This document shows positions 6,705 to 15,223 of a stretch of DNA of 64,000 nucleotides, in pieces. The translations under genes were made by a program, and so were the position numbers. The stretch comes from Terriglobia bacterium (lineage in GTDB: Bacteria; Acidobacteriota; Terriglobia; Terriglobales; Acidobacteriaceae). The stretch spans positions 248,001-312,000 of the forward strand of contig JAIQGE010000006.1 of the NCBI GenBank assembly GCA_020072815.1. The letters run 5' to 3'. The notes below the pieces were generated by a model. It worked only from the letters and a program-made list of their open reading frames with translations, made no database searches and was not told where the DNA came from. Each line of letters starts with the position of its first letter. Position 1 is the first letter of the stretch.

Positions 6705-9263
6705 CTATTCATGCCGCAACGCGGTCACCGGATTCACTTGCGCGGCGCGCGCCGCGGGGATGTAGCCGGCAACCAGCGCTACCATCGCCAAAATGAGCAC
6801 CGCGGTCACCATGGTCAGGGGATCCAGCGCGCTCAGGCCGTAGAGTTTTGAAGCAATGAAGCGCGTCAAGCCCACGGTGAAGCCAATCCCAATCACCACG
6901 CCAAGAACAATCATGATGCTGGTTTCGCGCAGGATCATCTGCACCACGGAGGCGCGTCCTGCCCCCAGCGCCATGCGAATGCCAATTTCATTGGTCCGGC
7001 GGGCCACGCCATAGGAAAGCACGCCGTACAATCCGGTGGCCGCCAGCAGCAGCGCAATGATGCCGAACACCGTGCACAGGCGGGCCATCACGCGAGGCTG
7101 GGCGGTGGTGCGATCCAGTGTTTCCGTCATGGTCCGTGCCAGCCCAAGGCCCAGGTCTTCATTCACTGCCTGGACGGTCTTGCGAACGCTAAGCGCCAGC
7201 TGCTGGGGATCGCCCGCCGTGCGGATTTCAAAGTTCACTCCCGGCGGCGGGCCTTCCATGGTCTGGCCGGTGGGATGGTAAAAGCGCGGCGGGACGTCGC
7301 CCCGCAAATTGTGGTCGCGAACGTTGCGCGCGACGCCAACCACTTCCATGGGGTACTTCTGGTCGCCGAACACTTCCGTCACGTGCAGGCCAATGGGATT
7401 CCGTCCGGCAAAAAACCGTTTTTGAAACGCTTCATTGATCACACACACTTTGGGAGCGGTGGCAGAGTCTTGCAGGCCAAACTCGCGGCCTAGAAGTATG
7501 GGGACGCCAACGGTGGCGAAGTATCCCGGACCGATCACGTCAAAGCGCGAGCCACGCTCGTTGTCCTTTTGCGGGGTGAAGCCTTCCACTTCCACCTGGT
7601 CGCCAGACTCGGAGCCGCTGAACAGTCCATTTTGCGAGTAGGTGACACCGCGCACGCCCGGCAGCACGCGGATGCGGTCCGCCAGATCGTTCCACAGAAT
7701 GGTCAGGCGAGCGTCTTTGTAGCCGGCGGTCACGCCGTCCACGCCCAGGACCAGAAGCTTTTCCCGCGCGTAGCCCAGGTCCGTGGCTTGCAGGTTCCAC
7801 AGCGTGCGCAGCAGCAGCCCGCCACTGACCACCAGCAGCAGGGAGAACGCTACTTGGGCGATCACCAGACCCTTGGCCAGGTTCAGCCGGCCGGAGGAAG
7901 TGGTGTTGCCGCGGCCGGAATCGCGCAGGCTGTCATTCAAGTTCACGCGCGTGCCGCGGATGGCCGGCACCAGCCCAAAGATGAGTCCGGTCAAGAACGT
8001 TACGCCGGCGGTGAAGGCCAGCACGCGCAGGTCGAGAGCAACTCCCAGGTCCAGGGCATCGCGGTCGGTCGTCATCTTCATCATGATGACCAGCAACCGC
8101 GCCGCGCCCCAGGCCAGGAGAAGTCCGGCCACGCCCCCCAGGGCGGAGAGCATCAGGCTCTCGGTGAGAAACTGCCGCACCAGCCGCCAGCGCGAGGCGC
8201 CGATGGACAGCCGCACGCCAACTTCTTTGTAGCGGGCGGACGCGCGTGCCAGCAGCAGGTTGGCCACGTTGATGCACGCGATCAGCAGCACCACGGCGGA
8301 AGCTCCAAGCAGCACCAGCAGTTGCTGCTGGAATTCGTCGCGACCGCCGAAAGCGCCCGTGCTGGCGGCCACCACTTTCAGATTCTGTTTCATAAAGCGC
8401 TTCCGGGTTTCCTGCGCCATGGCAGGCGGATAGCTGTTTTCCAGGATGCCGCGGAAGAGCACGTCCATTTCCGTCTGCACCCGGGCCACGCTTACGCCGG
8501 GTTTTACACGGCCGATCACGTGCAGCCACATGGTTTTCGCGATGTTGTCCGCGGTCAATTGTTCATGCAGCCAGTCGCGCCCCGGCATGATCATCGGCTG
8601 CATCAGCATGGGGACCCAAAGGTCCGGGCGGTCGCCCACGGTTTCGCCGCGAAATCCCGGTGGCGTAACGCCAATCACGGTAAGGCTGGCTTTGTTGATG
8701 CGGATGCTGGTGTTCAACACAGAGGTGTTTCCGCCAAAGCGTTTCTGCCAGTAGTCATAACTGATGACGGCGTAAGGATCTTGCCCCGGAGACTTGGCGT
8801 CAGCTTCTGTGAAAAAGCGTCCGATGGCGGGCTCCACGCCCAGCACGGAGAAATATCCTTCGGTCACCAGGCGACCGTGGGCCTCTTCGGGAGACGCTCC
8901 GGCGATATGCAACTGCCAGGTGTCAGCCTCTGACTCCACGGCGATCAGGCCGGACATGGTGGTGTTGTGGTCGCGCAGAGTGGTGTACTCCACGTAGCTC
9001 AGCAGCGGCCGGTCGCCGGTGCTCACGCCGATGGAAACACCGGATGCGTTGGGGTTGGTGAGCATCACCAGCTCCCGCGGATTGCGGACCGGCAGCGCCC
9101 TGAGGATGGCCGCGTTCATCACGCTGAAGATGGCGGTGTTGGCCCCAATGCCAATGGCCAGCGACGCCACGGCGACGATGGTAAACACCGGCGTGCGGAC
9201 AAATTGCCGCAGCGAGTAGCGAATGTCTTTGAACAGAGTTTCCATCCAGGCGGCGATGTCCAT
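6705..9263 (-). CDS. ADOP-type duplicated MacB-like ABC permease
   Basis: 852 residues, about twice the size of a normal MacB permease. It begins with a leader region (MDIAAWMETLFKDIRYSLRQF), then a first span (VFTIVAVASLAIGIGANTAIFSV) and a MacB_PCD periplasmic domain, an FtsX domain near residues 320-440 (ARYKEVGVRLSIGASRWRLV), a second periplasmic domain, and a second FtsX domain at the C-terminus (RRTNEIGIRMALGAGRASVV, ending PVTALRHE). This duplicated layout is the acidobacterial duplicated orphan permease (ADOP) family. As usual for ADOPs, no ATPase gene is adjacent. The start is supported by GGAAAGGA about eight bases upstream. Substrate unknown; drug or peptide export is only a guess from MacB. 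Confidence 0.92.
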   Translation of the reverse strand: MDIAAWMETLFKDIRYSLRQFVRTPVFTIVAVASLAIGIGANTAIFSVMNAAILRALPVRNPRELVMLTNPNASGVSIGVSTGDRPLLSYVEYTTLRDHNTTMSGLIAVESEADTWQLHIAGASPEEAHGRLVTEGYFSVLGVEPAIGRFFTEADAKSPGQDPYAVISYDYWQKRFGGNTSVLNTSIRINKASLTVIGVTPPGFRGETVGDRPDLWVPMLMQPMIMPGRDWLHEQLTADNIAKTMWLHVIGRVKPGVSVARVQTEMDVLFRGILENSYPPAMAQETRKRFMKQNLKVVAASTGAFGGRDEFQQQLLVLLGASAVVLLIACINVANLLLARASARYKEVGVRLSIGASRWRLVRQFLTESLMLSALGGVAGLLLAWGAARLLVIMMKMTTDRDALDLGVALDLRVLAFTAGVTFLTGLIFGLVPAIRGTRVNLNDSLRDSGRGNTTSSGRLNLAKGLVIAQVAFSLLLVVSGGLLLRTLWNLQATDLGYAREKLLVLGVDGVTAGYKDARLTILWNDLADRIRVLPGVRGVTYSQNGLFSGSESGDQVEVEGFTPQKDNERGSRFDVIGPGYFATVGVPILLGREFGLQDSATAPKVCVINEAFQKRFFAGRNPIGLHVTEVFGDQKYPMEVVGVARNVRDHNLRGDVPPRFYHPTGQTMEGPPPGVNFEIRTAGDPQQLALSVRKTVQAVNEDLGLGLARTMTETLDRTTAQPRVMARLCTVFGIIALLLAATGLYGVLSYGVARRTNEIGIRMALGAGRASVVQMILRETSIMIVLGVVIGIGFTVGLTRFIASKLYGLSALDPLTMVTAVLILAMVALVAGYIPAARAAQVNPVTALRHE

Positions 9264-10228
9264 GGTGCGCGTCCTTTCCGTTTCCAGCGTGAGAAGCGTT
9301 TCAAGGCAGAGTAGGCCAGCTAATGAGACGAGGCGAGATGCTAGCTGGTTAGCAGGGGGAGGCGAAATGTTTTGTCATGGTTTGCGGTAGGCGTGTGGCG
9401 AAAGGCGTTCAGCCGCCGGACGGGGCGAGAAGTAGGTAGGGGAGCAGTGCCTGTGCCACACGATCTTTTGGCGCAGGCGAGGGCGCCTGCGGTCCACGCA
9501 GCTTTTGTGGCGCCTGAGATTTTGGGACGATGAACTAGTTCGCGCTGGCGTTGGCGAACAAAATACAGTATAGTAATAAGATTTTCGCAATCGCCAAAAT
9601 GGCGACCGGGTGCGATGGCGCGCCCTGGACGAGATCTTTGACAAATAGCACTCAGCAATTAGCAGTCAGCAATCAGCCACCGCAAAAGGCCGACTCATCG
9701 CAAAATCCGGAGAATCAGTGAGTTAGAAGGAAAATTTACTGGTTGGTTAACAGTTGGGTGACCGTTGGGTCGAATGGAATAAATCCTGTGTTTGCAACCC
9801 GGACCTTAGGGGAGGGGTGGGGTGGGGGAGTAACTGAACGGTGATTGGCGAGATGGTAAACAGATCGCCGGGATCATCGTCAGCGATGCGTTTTTCATCG
9901 GCACAGGCAAGAGTCCTCCACCCCGCCACGCGAAGCGCGCGCCACCATCCCAGATTGCGCAAAAGCGGCGCAATCCGGGAGCCCTGGCGTCGGGGGAGCC
10001 CGATGCTTGTGCCACACGATTCTCGTAACGCAGGCGAGGGCGGCCGGTGGTCCACAAAGGACGAGTTTGGTTTGTCCACGTTGAGACGTAGCGGTGCTAC
10101 GTCTCTACGCTGAGAGTTTGGCATGCCCTGCGTGCGTCTGTGGTCGTCCTATCAACTTCCCGCATCCTCCGCCTTCGATTTACCATCTGGATTTAACATC
10201 TGAAGAGTCATTGAAAGAGAGGTCCCCC
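9264..10228. repeat. Repeat-rich gene-free region, copy 1 of a duplicated module
   Basis: 965 bp without a convincing gene between divergent genes. In order it holds: a short GC repeat (gcaggcgagggcgcctgcgg at 9473); a palindrome gttcgc..gcgaac at 9538-9559 followed by an AT-rich stretch; ctttgacaa at 9636; 7-bp phased units of the type cagcaat at about 9650-9685; a 33-nt block at 9745-9777; a G-rich run (about 9808-9830); a second copy of the GC repeat at 10030-10054; and the hairpin 10083-10105. The same order of the main blocks recurs at 33672-34060. The short open frames here have no family resemblance and I do not call them. Confidence 0.7.
10083..10105. repeat. Perfect 10-bp hairpin
   Basis: GAGACGTAGC, loop GGT, GCTACGTCTC: a perfect stem about 120 bp upstream of the pirin gene. 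It has no following T-run, so it is not an intrinsic terminator. It looks like a dispersed REP-like palindrome. Confidence 0.6.
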
Positions 10229-11140
10229 ATGTCCATCCGTCCGGTGAAGAAGCTGATCAAGTCCAAGCCTACGCTGGAGGGCGCCGGGGTGCATCTGCGC
10301 CGCGCGTTCGGGTTTGGCAGCACCACGGACTACGATCCGTTCCTGCTGCTCGACGATTTCCGCAATGAAGTCCCGGCGGACTACCTGGCCGGTTTTCCCT
10401 GGCATCCGCATCGCGGGATTGAGACCATCACCTACGTGCTGGCCGGGACGGTGGAGCACGGCGACAGCATGGGCAACCGCGGGGCCATCGGCGCTGGCGA
10501 CATCCAGTGGATGACCGCGGGCAGCGGCATCATCCACCAGGAAATGCCCAAGGGCGATCCCAACGGCCGCATGCATGGCTTCCAGTTGTGGGCCAACCTT
10601 CCTTCTGCGCTCAAGATGACGCCGCCGCGCTACCAGGAAGTGAAGGCCCCGGAGATTCCGGACATCACGGACGATGACGGCACGCACGTGCGCCTGGTCT
10701 GCGGAAGCTTCTGGGGCAAGCGCGGTCCGGTGGAAGGCATTGCCGCCGACCCGGTTTACGTTGACGTCCATGTGCCCGCGGGCAAGCGCAAGACGCTTCC
10801 GGTGGAGACCACGCGCCACGCGTTCGCGTACGTGTTTGAAGGGTCAGGCAAGTTCTGCAACGCGTCCGCGCCGCTGGCCGTGCCCACCGAGGGCGTTGGC
10901 TGGGCGGACACCGTCCCGCCGACCGAAGCCGAGAACCGTTCCCTCATCCTGTTTGACAGCGGCGACGAAGTCACCGTCCAGGCCGGCGAACATGGCATAC
11001 GCTTCCTGCTGGTCTCCGGCAAGCCGTTGCAGGAGCCCGTCGCCTGGTACGGACCCATCGTGATGAACACCCAGGAGCAACTACAGCAGGCGTTCAAGGA
11101 GCTGGATGTAGGCACGTTCTTGAAGGAGAAAGGGAAGTAG
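10229..11140 (+). CDS. Pirin family protein
   Basis: 303-residue bicupin of the pirin family. The start ATG 10229 is set by the AAGAGAGG ribosome binding site about seven bases upstream. The N-terminal cupin holds the metal site: FPWHPHRGIET gives His59 and His61, and SGIIHQEMP gives His103 and Glu105, matching the four iron ligands of human pirin (H56, H58, H101, E103). The C-terminal pirin domain (about residues 180-290) has DVHVPAGKRKTLPV and the conserved end VMNTQEQLQQAFKEL. Some bacterial pirins have quercetin dioxygenase activity or bind metabolic enzymes; the role here is not shown by context. Downstream genes run on the same strand. Confidence 0.93.
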   Translation: MSIRPVKKLIKSKPTLEGAGVHLRRAFGFGSTTDYDPFLLLDDFRNEVPADYLAGFPWHPHRGIETITYVLAGTVEHGDSMGNRGAIGAGDIQWMTAGSGIIHQEMPKGDPNGRMHGFQLWANLPSALKMTPPRYQEVKAPEIPDITDDDGTHVRLVCGSFWGKRGPVEGIAADPVYVDVHVPAGKRKTLPVETTRHAFAYVFEGSGKFCNASAPLAVPTEGVGWADTVPPTEAENRSLILFDSGDEVTVQAGEHGIRFLLVSGKPLQEPVAWYGPIVMNTQEQLQQAFKELDVGTFLKEKGK

Positions 11141-11196
11141 CGAGCTGGGCATGGTCTGTTGCATTCTTCCAAGGTGTTTTCGTAAGGAGAAGTGAT

Positions 11197-11652
11197 ATGT
11201 CGAAACTGATAGGATTGGCTTTCGCTGCAATGTTTCTGCTTCCTTCTGCGAATCCTGGCTTTGCGAAGTACAAGGCGATTGAAGCCTATGAGATTCGGCC
11301 GGGCATTCTGATGATGCCGAGGTATTCATCTGACGGACAGGTCTGTGAGATTGGACTGGCGAAGCTGCATTATTCGCCCGAAATGATCAGACTAGACTCC
11401 AGTTTATCGCGCAAAGAGATTGATCAAATGTTCAAAGAGCTCGTGCCAGCCAATGAAAGAGGCCCCAAACCAACGGATATAGGAGGAAGCGACCAGATTT
11501 CAGAGTCTGGCCGCAGCCTCGTAACGTCTTCAGAATACGAGAATATTTCAATTCAAATCTATAGTGCTGTCCTGCCCTCTTCCACGAAGCATGAAATTGT
11601 TGCCGATAATGTTGCCGCAACGATCCGGTGGAAGAATCGGAGATGCCGATAA
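11197..11652 (+). CDS. Secreted hypothetical protein
   Basis: 151 residues with a strong ribosome binding site (AAGGAG, 9 bases before ATG) and a Sec signal peptide (LIGLAFAAMFLLPSANPGFA, probable cleavage after GFA at residue 23). The mature part has about 130 residues, with Cys in QVCEIGLAKL and in the last residues RRC, possibly forming one disulfide. I do not recognise the family. Base composition is clearly lower in GC than in the flanking genes, so it may be a recent acquisition or a fast-evolving surface protein. It ends eight bases before the start of the MaoC-like gene. Confidence 0.75.
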   Translation: MSKLIGLAFAAMFLLPSANPGFAKYKAIEAYEIRPGILMMPRYSSDGQVCEIGLAKLHYSPEMIRLDSSLSRKEIDQMFKELVPANERGPKPTDIGGSDQISESGRSLVTSSEYENISIQIYSAVLPSSTKHEIVADNVAATIRWKNRRCR

Positions 11653-11659
11653 GAGCAAG

Positions 11660-12127
11660 ATGACTCAGACAATCAAACACCCCAACGCCCTCTACCTGGA
11701 AGACCTGCACGTCGGACAGAAGTTTGTCTCCGGCGAATTCCATATGGATGAAGCCAAGCTCAGGGCCTTCGCTGAAGAGTTTGATCCGCAATCGTTCCAT
11801 CTGGACGCCGCCGCCGCGCAGGCCAGCGTCTTTGGCGGGCTGGCGGCCAGTGGCTGGCACGTTGCGGCCATCGCCATGCGGCTTCTGGTGGACGGCGGGT
11901 TGCCGCTGGGCAACGGCATCATCGGACTGGGCGGCGAACTCGCCTGGCCCAAGCCCACGCGTCCCGGCGACACGCTGCATGTGGAAAGCGAAGTTCTGGA
12001 GATTGTTCCTTCGCGCTCGAAACCAAACCAGGCTGTGGTGAAAGTCCGCAGCACAACTTTGAACCAGCATGGCGATGCCGTCCACATGTTCACGGCCAAG
12101 GTACTGGTGTTCAAGCGTGTACTGTAA
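11660..12127 (+). CDS. MaoC-like hot-dog dehydratase
   Basis: 155-residue single hot-dog protein of the MaoC/enoyl-CoA hydratase 2 (R-specific) type. The motif FAEEFDPQSFHLDAAAAQASVFGGLAASGWHVA, split by positions, gives the hydratase-2 pattern: FAxxxDPQxxH near residues 37-47 with catalytic Asp and His, then the GGLAASGWH turn. It continues with ELAWPKPTRPGDTL, the conserved substrate strand. The start ATG 11660 has AAGAGCAAG upstream and lies eight bases after the preceding stop, so translation is probably coupled. Likely substrate is an acyl-CoA or acyl-CoA-like thioester; no pathway partner is next to it. The frame is open upstream to 11564 but overlaps the preceding gene. Confidence 0.88.
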   Translation: MTQTIKHPNALYLEDLHVGQKFVSGEFHMDEAKLRAFAEEFDPQSFHLDAAAAQASVFGGLAASGWHVAAIAMRLLVDGGLPLGNGIIGLGGELAWPKPTRPGDTLHVESEVLEIVPSRSKPNQAVVKVRSTTLNQHGDAVHMFTAKVLVFKRVL

Positions 12128-12153
12128 ACTTTAAGAGACGGCGCAGCATTCCC

Positions 12154-12729
12154 GTGATCTTCGTCCTCGACAACTACGATTCTTTCACTTACAACCTGGT
12201 CCAGTACCTGGGCGAGTTGGGCGAGACGGCGGAGGTTCGCCGCAATGATCAGGTCACAGTCGAGCAGATTGAAGAGCTAGATCCCACGCACATCCTGATT
12301 TCGCCCGGACCGTGTACGCCGCAGAAAGCCGGCATCAGTATTGGACTGATCAAACATTTTGCCGGCAAAAAACCCATCCTCGGCGTGTGCCTGGGACATC
12401 AGGCCATTGGCGCGGCCTTCGGCGGGAACGTGGTGCGGGCGCGGCAGATCATGCACGGAAAAGTCAGCCGCATCCAGCACGATAGCAAGACCATCTTCCG
12501 CAGCGTTCCTCAGCCGCTCACCGCCACGCGCTACCACTCGCTGATCGTCGCCGAAGAAGGCCTGCCCGGGGAGTTGGAGATCAGCGCGGAGACCCGCGAT
12601 CAGGACGGAACGCGGGTGATCATGGGGCTTCGCCACCGCCGTTTTCCCGTGGAAGGCGTGCAATTTCATCCTGAGAGCGTGCTCACCGAATCCGGACGTT
12701 TGCTGCTAAAGAACTTCTTAGAGTTGTAA
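12154..12729 (+). CDS. trpG: Anthranilate/aminodeoxychorismate synthase glutaminase subunit
   Basis: 191-residue class I glutamine amidotransferase that supplies ammonia to anthranilate synthase (TrpE) or aminodeoxychorismate synthase (PabB). Visible motifs: N-terminal FVLDNYDSFTYNLVQ, oxyanion loop SPGPCTP, nucleophile elbow GVCLGHQAIG with Cys79, and the His172/Glu174 pair in VQFHPESVL. The start is GTG 12154; an AAGAGACGG sequence lies 13 bases upstream. No trpE or pabB gene adjoins it, so sequence alone does not decide between tryptophan and folate synthesis, and in many bacteria one subunit serves both (pabA/trpG). It stands 26 bp after the MaoC-like gene. Confidence 0.93.
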   Translation: MIFVLDNYDSFTYNLVQYLGELGETAEVRRNDQVTVEQIEELDPTHILISPGPCTPQKAGISIGLIKHFAGKKPILGVCLGHQAIGAAFGGNVVRARQIMHGKVSRIQHDSKTIFRSVPQPLTATRYHSLIVAEEGLPGELEISAETRDQDGTRVIMGLRHRRFPVEGVQFHPESVLTESGRLLLKNFLEL

Positions 12730-12779
12730 CCCTGTTGGGCTACAATCTCCCCAAACGGGTCTGGTTTGGAGGCCGCAGC

Positions 12780-13124
12780 ATGACGCATTCGCCACTCGAA
12801 AAGCGTTCCATGAAGAGGTTTTCTCTGGATTTGCCGATCAGCGTCAAGTACTTGGACAACACCCGCAGCGAGGTTGCCGGCCGCACTCGCGACGTAAGCT
12901 CCCGCGGGATCTACATGTTCGTTGCCGCCCCCATGGCCCAGGGAGCGGCCATTGAGTTTGTGATGACCTTGCCTTCGGAAATCACCTTGACGGAGCCCGT
13001 CCGCGTGCACTGCCGCGGCCGCATCCTGCGGGTAGAGCAGACAGCCCCGGAGCAAGGAGCAGCGGTGGCGCAAGGCGTAGCCGTGGCCATTGATAAGTAC
13101 GACTTTGTCGGCGACGACGTTTAA
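12780..13124 (+). CDS. Single-domain PilZ protein
   Basis: 114 residues, made up of one PilZ domain, the common c-di-GMP receptor fold. KRSMKRFSLDLPISVKY contains the N-terminal Arg-rich strand, and RDVSSRGIYMFV carries the second half of the binding motif (DxSxxG). The beta strands FVMTLPSEI, VRVHCRGRILRVE and VAVAIDKYDF complete the barrel. The start at ATG 12780 has TTTGGAGG seven bases upstream; the longer open frame from 12735 has no such site. The first Arg motif is only partly conserved (RSMKR instead of RRxxR), so ligand binding should not be assumed. Two other PilZ domains in the window are fused to transcription factors. Confidence 0.88.
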   Translation: MTHSPLEKRSMKRFSLDLPISVKYLDNTRSEVAGRTRDVSSRGIYMFVAAPMAQGAAIEFVMTLPSEITLTEPVRVHCRGRILRVEQTAPEQGAAVAQGVAVAIDKYDFVGDDV

Positions 13125-13191
13125 GAGACGATCTTTGGAGCGATTTTTTCGAGAAATGCCCGGCCCGATTCTGTTAGCCTTTCAGGAAACC

Positions 13192-14184
13192 ATGAAAAGC
13201 AGTTGGTCTTTATTTTTAGGCTCGGCCTTGCTGTTTGTGCCGGCCGTGCTGGCCCAGTCCCCGGCCCAGGTTCCGGTGGGTGAACTGTTTGCCTCGGACA
13301 ACGCGGCGCAACCGCCCGCCTTGCCGGCCAGCCCGGGTATGAGCGTGGTGACCGGCTCGGAACTCTCCGCCGGCGTGGCTGCGGCCCGGCTGCGGCTGTT
13401 TCGCGGCGGCCAGGTGCGGATTTGCCCGCGCAGCAGTATCAGCGTTACCAGCGGCAGCAGCTCCGGACTCATGTTCGCCATGGGGACCGGCATGGTGGAA
13501 GTGGACTATCGCCTGCCAGTGCGCGTGGCTGACCTGCTGATTACGCCGGACTTCAGCATTAACCTGGTCGGCCCTGGAGCTTTCCACGTGGCAGTGGGCG
13601 TGAACAAAAAGGGCGACACCTGCGTGAAGCCGCTGCCCGGAAACACCGCGGAAATCAGCTTCTCGGAATTGCTCAGCTCCGCCATCTACAAGGTCAAGGC
13701 CAACGAGACGGTGGTTTTTATGGGCGGAAAACTGAGCGCCCGCGCCGACCTCAAAGAAGAGTGCGGATGTCCGCCGGGTCCGCCGATGATGCGCGCGGCG
13801 GCCCCTGCTCAGCCTGCGCCGTCCCCGGTGCCCGTCGCCGGCAACCCCAGCTCGCCGGTACCGGCGAACTCGGTCACCGCTCCGCTGCCGCAGGACCGTC
13901 CTGGCCAGGTGCACGTGGAGGTGGACACGCCGTTTGTATTCAACGCCAATGCCCGGGGAGCAGCCGCCAAGCCCTACAGCGTGGCTAAAATCAAGTTCTC
14001 CACCCTGCCCAACGTCTATTTTCTTCCCGACAAGGTGGAGCCCGTGGTTCAGGCCGCTAATCAAGCTCAACCTGCTGCCGAAGTGAAATCTGCTCCAGGC
14101 CCGGTGGCATCAGCACAAAAGAAGGAAAAAAAGGGACTTTTTGGCCGAATTGGCTCGTTTTTCCGTTCTTTGGTGCATCGCTAA
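13192..14184 (+). CDS. Secreted FecR-like protein
   Basis: 330 residues from ATG 13192 (CAGGAAACC upstream). A Sec signal peptide (WSLFLGSALLFVPAVLAQ) ends near residue 21. The central part (about residues 60-185) has the FecR-type beta-helix look: GSELSAGVAAARLRLFRGGQV-like strand, ICPRSSISVT, GTGMVEVDYRLP, LITPDFSINLVGPG. FecR-type domains bind or sense surface structures, but no sigma factor or anti-sigma domain is attached here, so function is open. The rest is Pro/Ala-rich, with an unusual cysteine cluster (EECGCPPGPP), and the C-terminus is basic (KKEKKGLFGRIGSFFRSLVHR). It precedes the TonB gene by 105 bp, possibly in the same transcript. Confidence 0.7.
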   Translation: MKSSWSLFLGSALLFVPAVLAQSPAQVPVGELFASDNAAQPPALPASPGMSVVTGSELSAGVAAARLRLFRGGQVRICPRSSISVTSGSSSGLMFAMGTGMVEVDYRLPVRVADLLITPDFSINLVGPGAFHVAVGVNKKGDTCVKPLPGNTAEISFSELLSSAIYKVKANETVVFMGGKLSARADLKEECGCPPGPPMMRAAAPAQPAPSPVPVAGNPSSPVPANSVTAPLPQDRPGQVHVEVDTPFVFNANARGAAAKPYSVAKIKFSTLPNVYFLPDKVEPVVQAANQAQPAAEVKSAPGPVASAQKKEKKGLFGRIGSFFRSLVHR

Positions 14185-14289
14185 GTTGTTCCGGGGAATC
14201 TAAATTGCTAGACTGGCACTTAAGCCCAATGCACCATTAGGAAACCTTTTTTCGCGCCAGGACGTCTATACTGTAACCAGAAACAACAC

Positions 14290-15192
14290 ATGTCTTCGGT
14301 TGATAACAAAAACTCGACAGGTTCTTCCCCCAAGGCGTCCCCCGCTCCTGCAGCACAGAAGCAGGAGGTGGTGAAGTTCGCCAAAGAACCGAATCCTGAC
14401 CCATCCACCATGCCCAGCCTCTTCGGAGGAGGGTACGGTATCTATGCGGTCCGTCCGGAAAACTTCCTTTTGTCGTTTGTGACCCACACGGCAGCCATAG
14501 GCTTGATTCTGTGGCTTTTGCATGTGGCGGGGCCGCCCAAGATTATTGAGCCCCTACGGCTGAGTTCCATTGAACTGGCGCCGTATCTGGGCAACGTCGG
14601 CAAGCAAGGTCCCAGCGGTGGCGGCGGCGGTGATGCCAGCAAGATCAAGGCTTCCACCGGCACGCCTCCCAAGGCGGCCAAACAGCAATTTACGCCGCCC
14701 GTGGATCTGCAGCCGCAGGTCAGCAAGCTGATGATGCAGCCGACCGTGGTGGCCGATTTGAAGATTCCCACCAGCAACCAACTGGGTGACCCGCTCTCCA
14801 AGCTCATGACGCCGTCCAACGGCACGGGCGTTGGCGGGGGCATTGGTTCGGGTGATGGTGGCGGCGTTGGATCAGGTCACGGAGGCCCGGGCGTTGGCCC
14901 TGGCGTGTACTCGGTGGGTGGCGGCGTTTCCGCACCCAGAGTCATTTTCCAGCCGGAACCTGAATTTTCTGAAGAAGCCCGCAAGGCCAAATTTCAGGGC
15001 GTGGTTGGGTTGAACGTGATCGTTGGCGCGGATGGCCGCATCCATCAGGCGCAGGTTGTGCGCTCCTTGGGTATGGGTCTGGATGAAAAAGCCATTGAAG
15101 GCGTCAAGCTCTGGAAGTTTGATCCCGCCAAAAAAGATGGCCGCCCCGTGGCCGTTGCCGTTTACGTTGAAGTGGACTTCCACTTGTACTGA
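14290..15192 (+). CDS. TonB energy transducer
   Basis: 300 residues. A cytoplasmic N-terminus of about 55 residues is followed by one membrane span (LLSFVTHTAAIGLILWLLHVA), a Pro/Gln-rich then Gly-rich periplasmic linker (about residues 95-215, GVGGGIGSGDGGGVGSG), and a C-terminal TonB domain: PEPEFSEEARKAKFQGVVGL, VGADGRIHQAQVVRSLGMGLD, AIEGVKLWKFDPAKKDGRPV, ending YVEVDFHLY. The TonB domain contacts the TonB box of outer-membrane receptors and transmits energy from ExbB/ExbD, which are not in this window. A terminator follows at 15224. The likely client in this window is the receptor at 54122. Confidence 0.92.
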   Translation: MSSVDNKNSTGSSPKASPAPAAQKQEVVKFAKEPNPDPSTMPSLFGGGYGIYAVRPENFLLSFVTHTAAIGLILWLLHVAGPPKIIEPLRLSSIELAPYLGNVGKQGPSGGGGGDASKIKASTGTPPKAAKQQFTPPVDLQPQVSKLMMQPTVVADLKIPTSNQLGDPLSKLMTPSNGTGVGGGIGSGDGGGVGSGHGGPGVGPGVYSVGGGVSAPRVIFQPEPEFSEEARKAKFQGVVGLNVIVGADGRIHQAQVVRSLGMGLDEKAIEGVKLWKFDPAKKDGRPVAVAVYVEVDFHLY

Positions 15193-15223
15193 TCGCTCCC
15201 GGCAAGCCCTGCAAAAAATGTCA

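Noticed and set aside
7569-8933. 454-residue plus-strand open frame
   Set aside because: Antisense to the ADOP permease; composition and lack of motifs mark it as a shadow.
9747-10124. Minus-strand frame ending HSTQRSPNC, similar to the end of 33899-34120
   Set aside because: The similar ends come from the shared 33-nt DNA block; the rest is unlike and has no ribosome binding site. I treat it as a repeat artefact.
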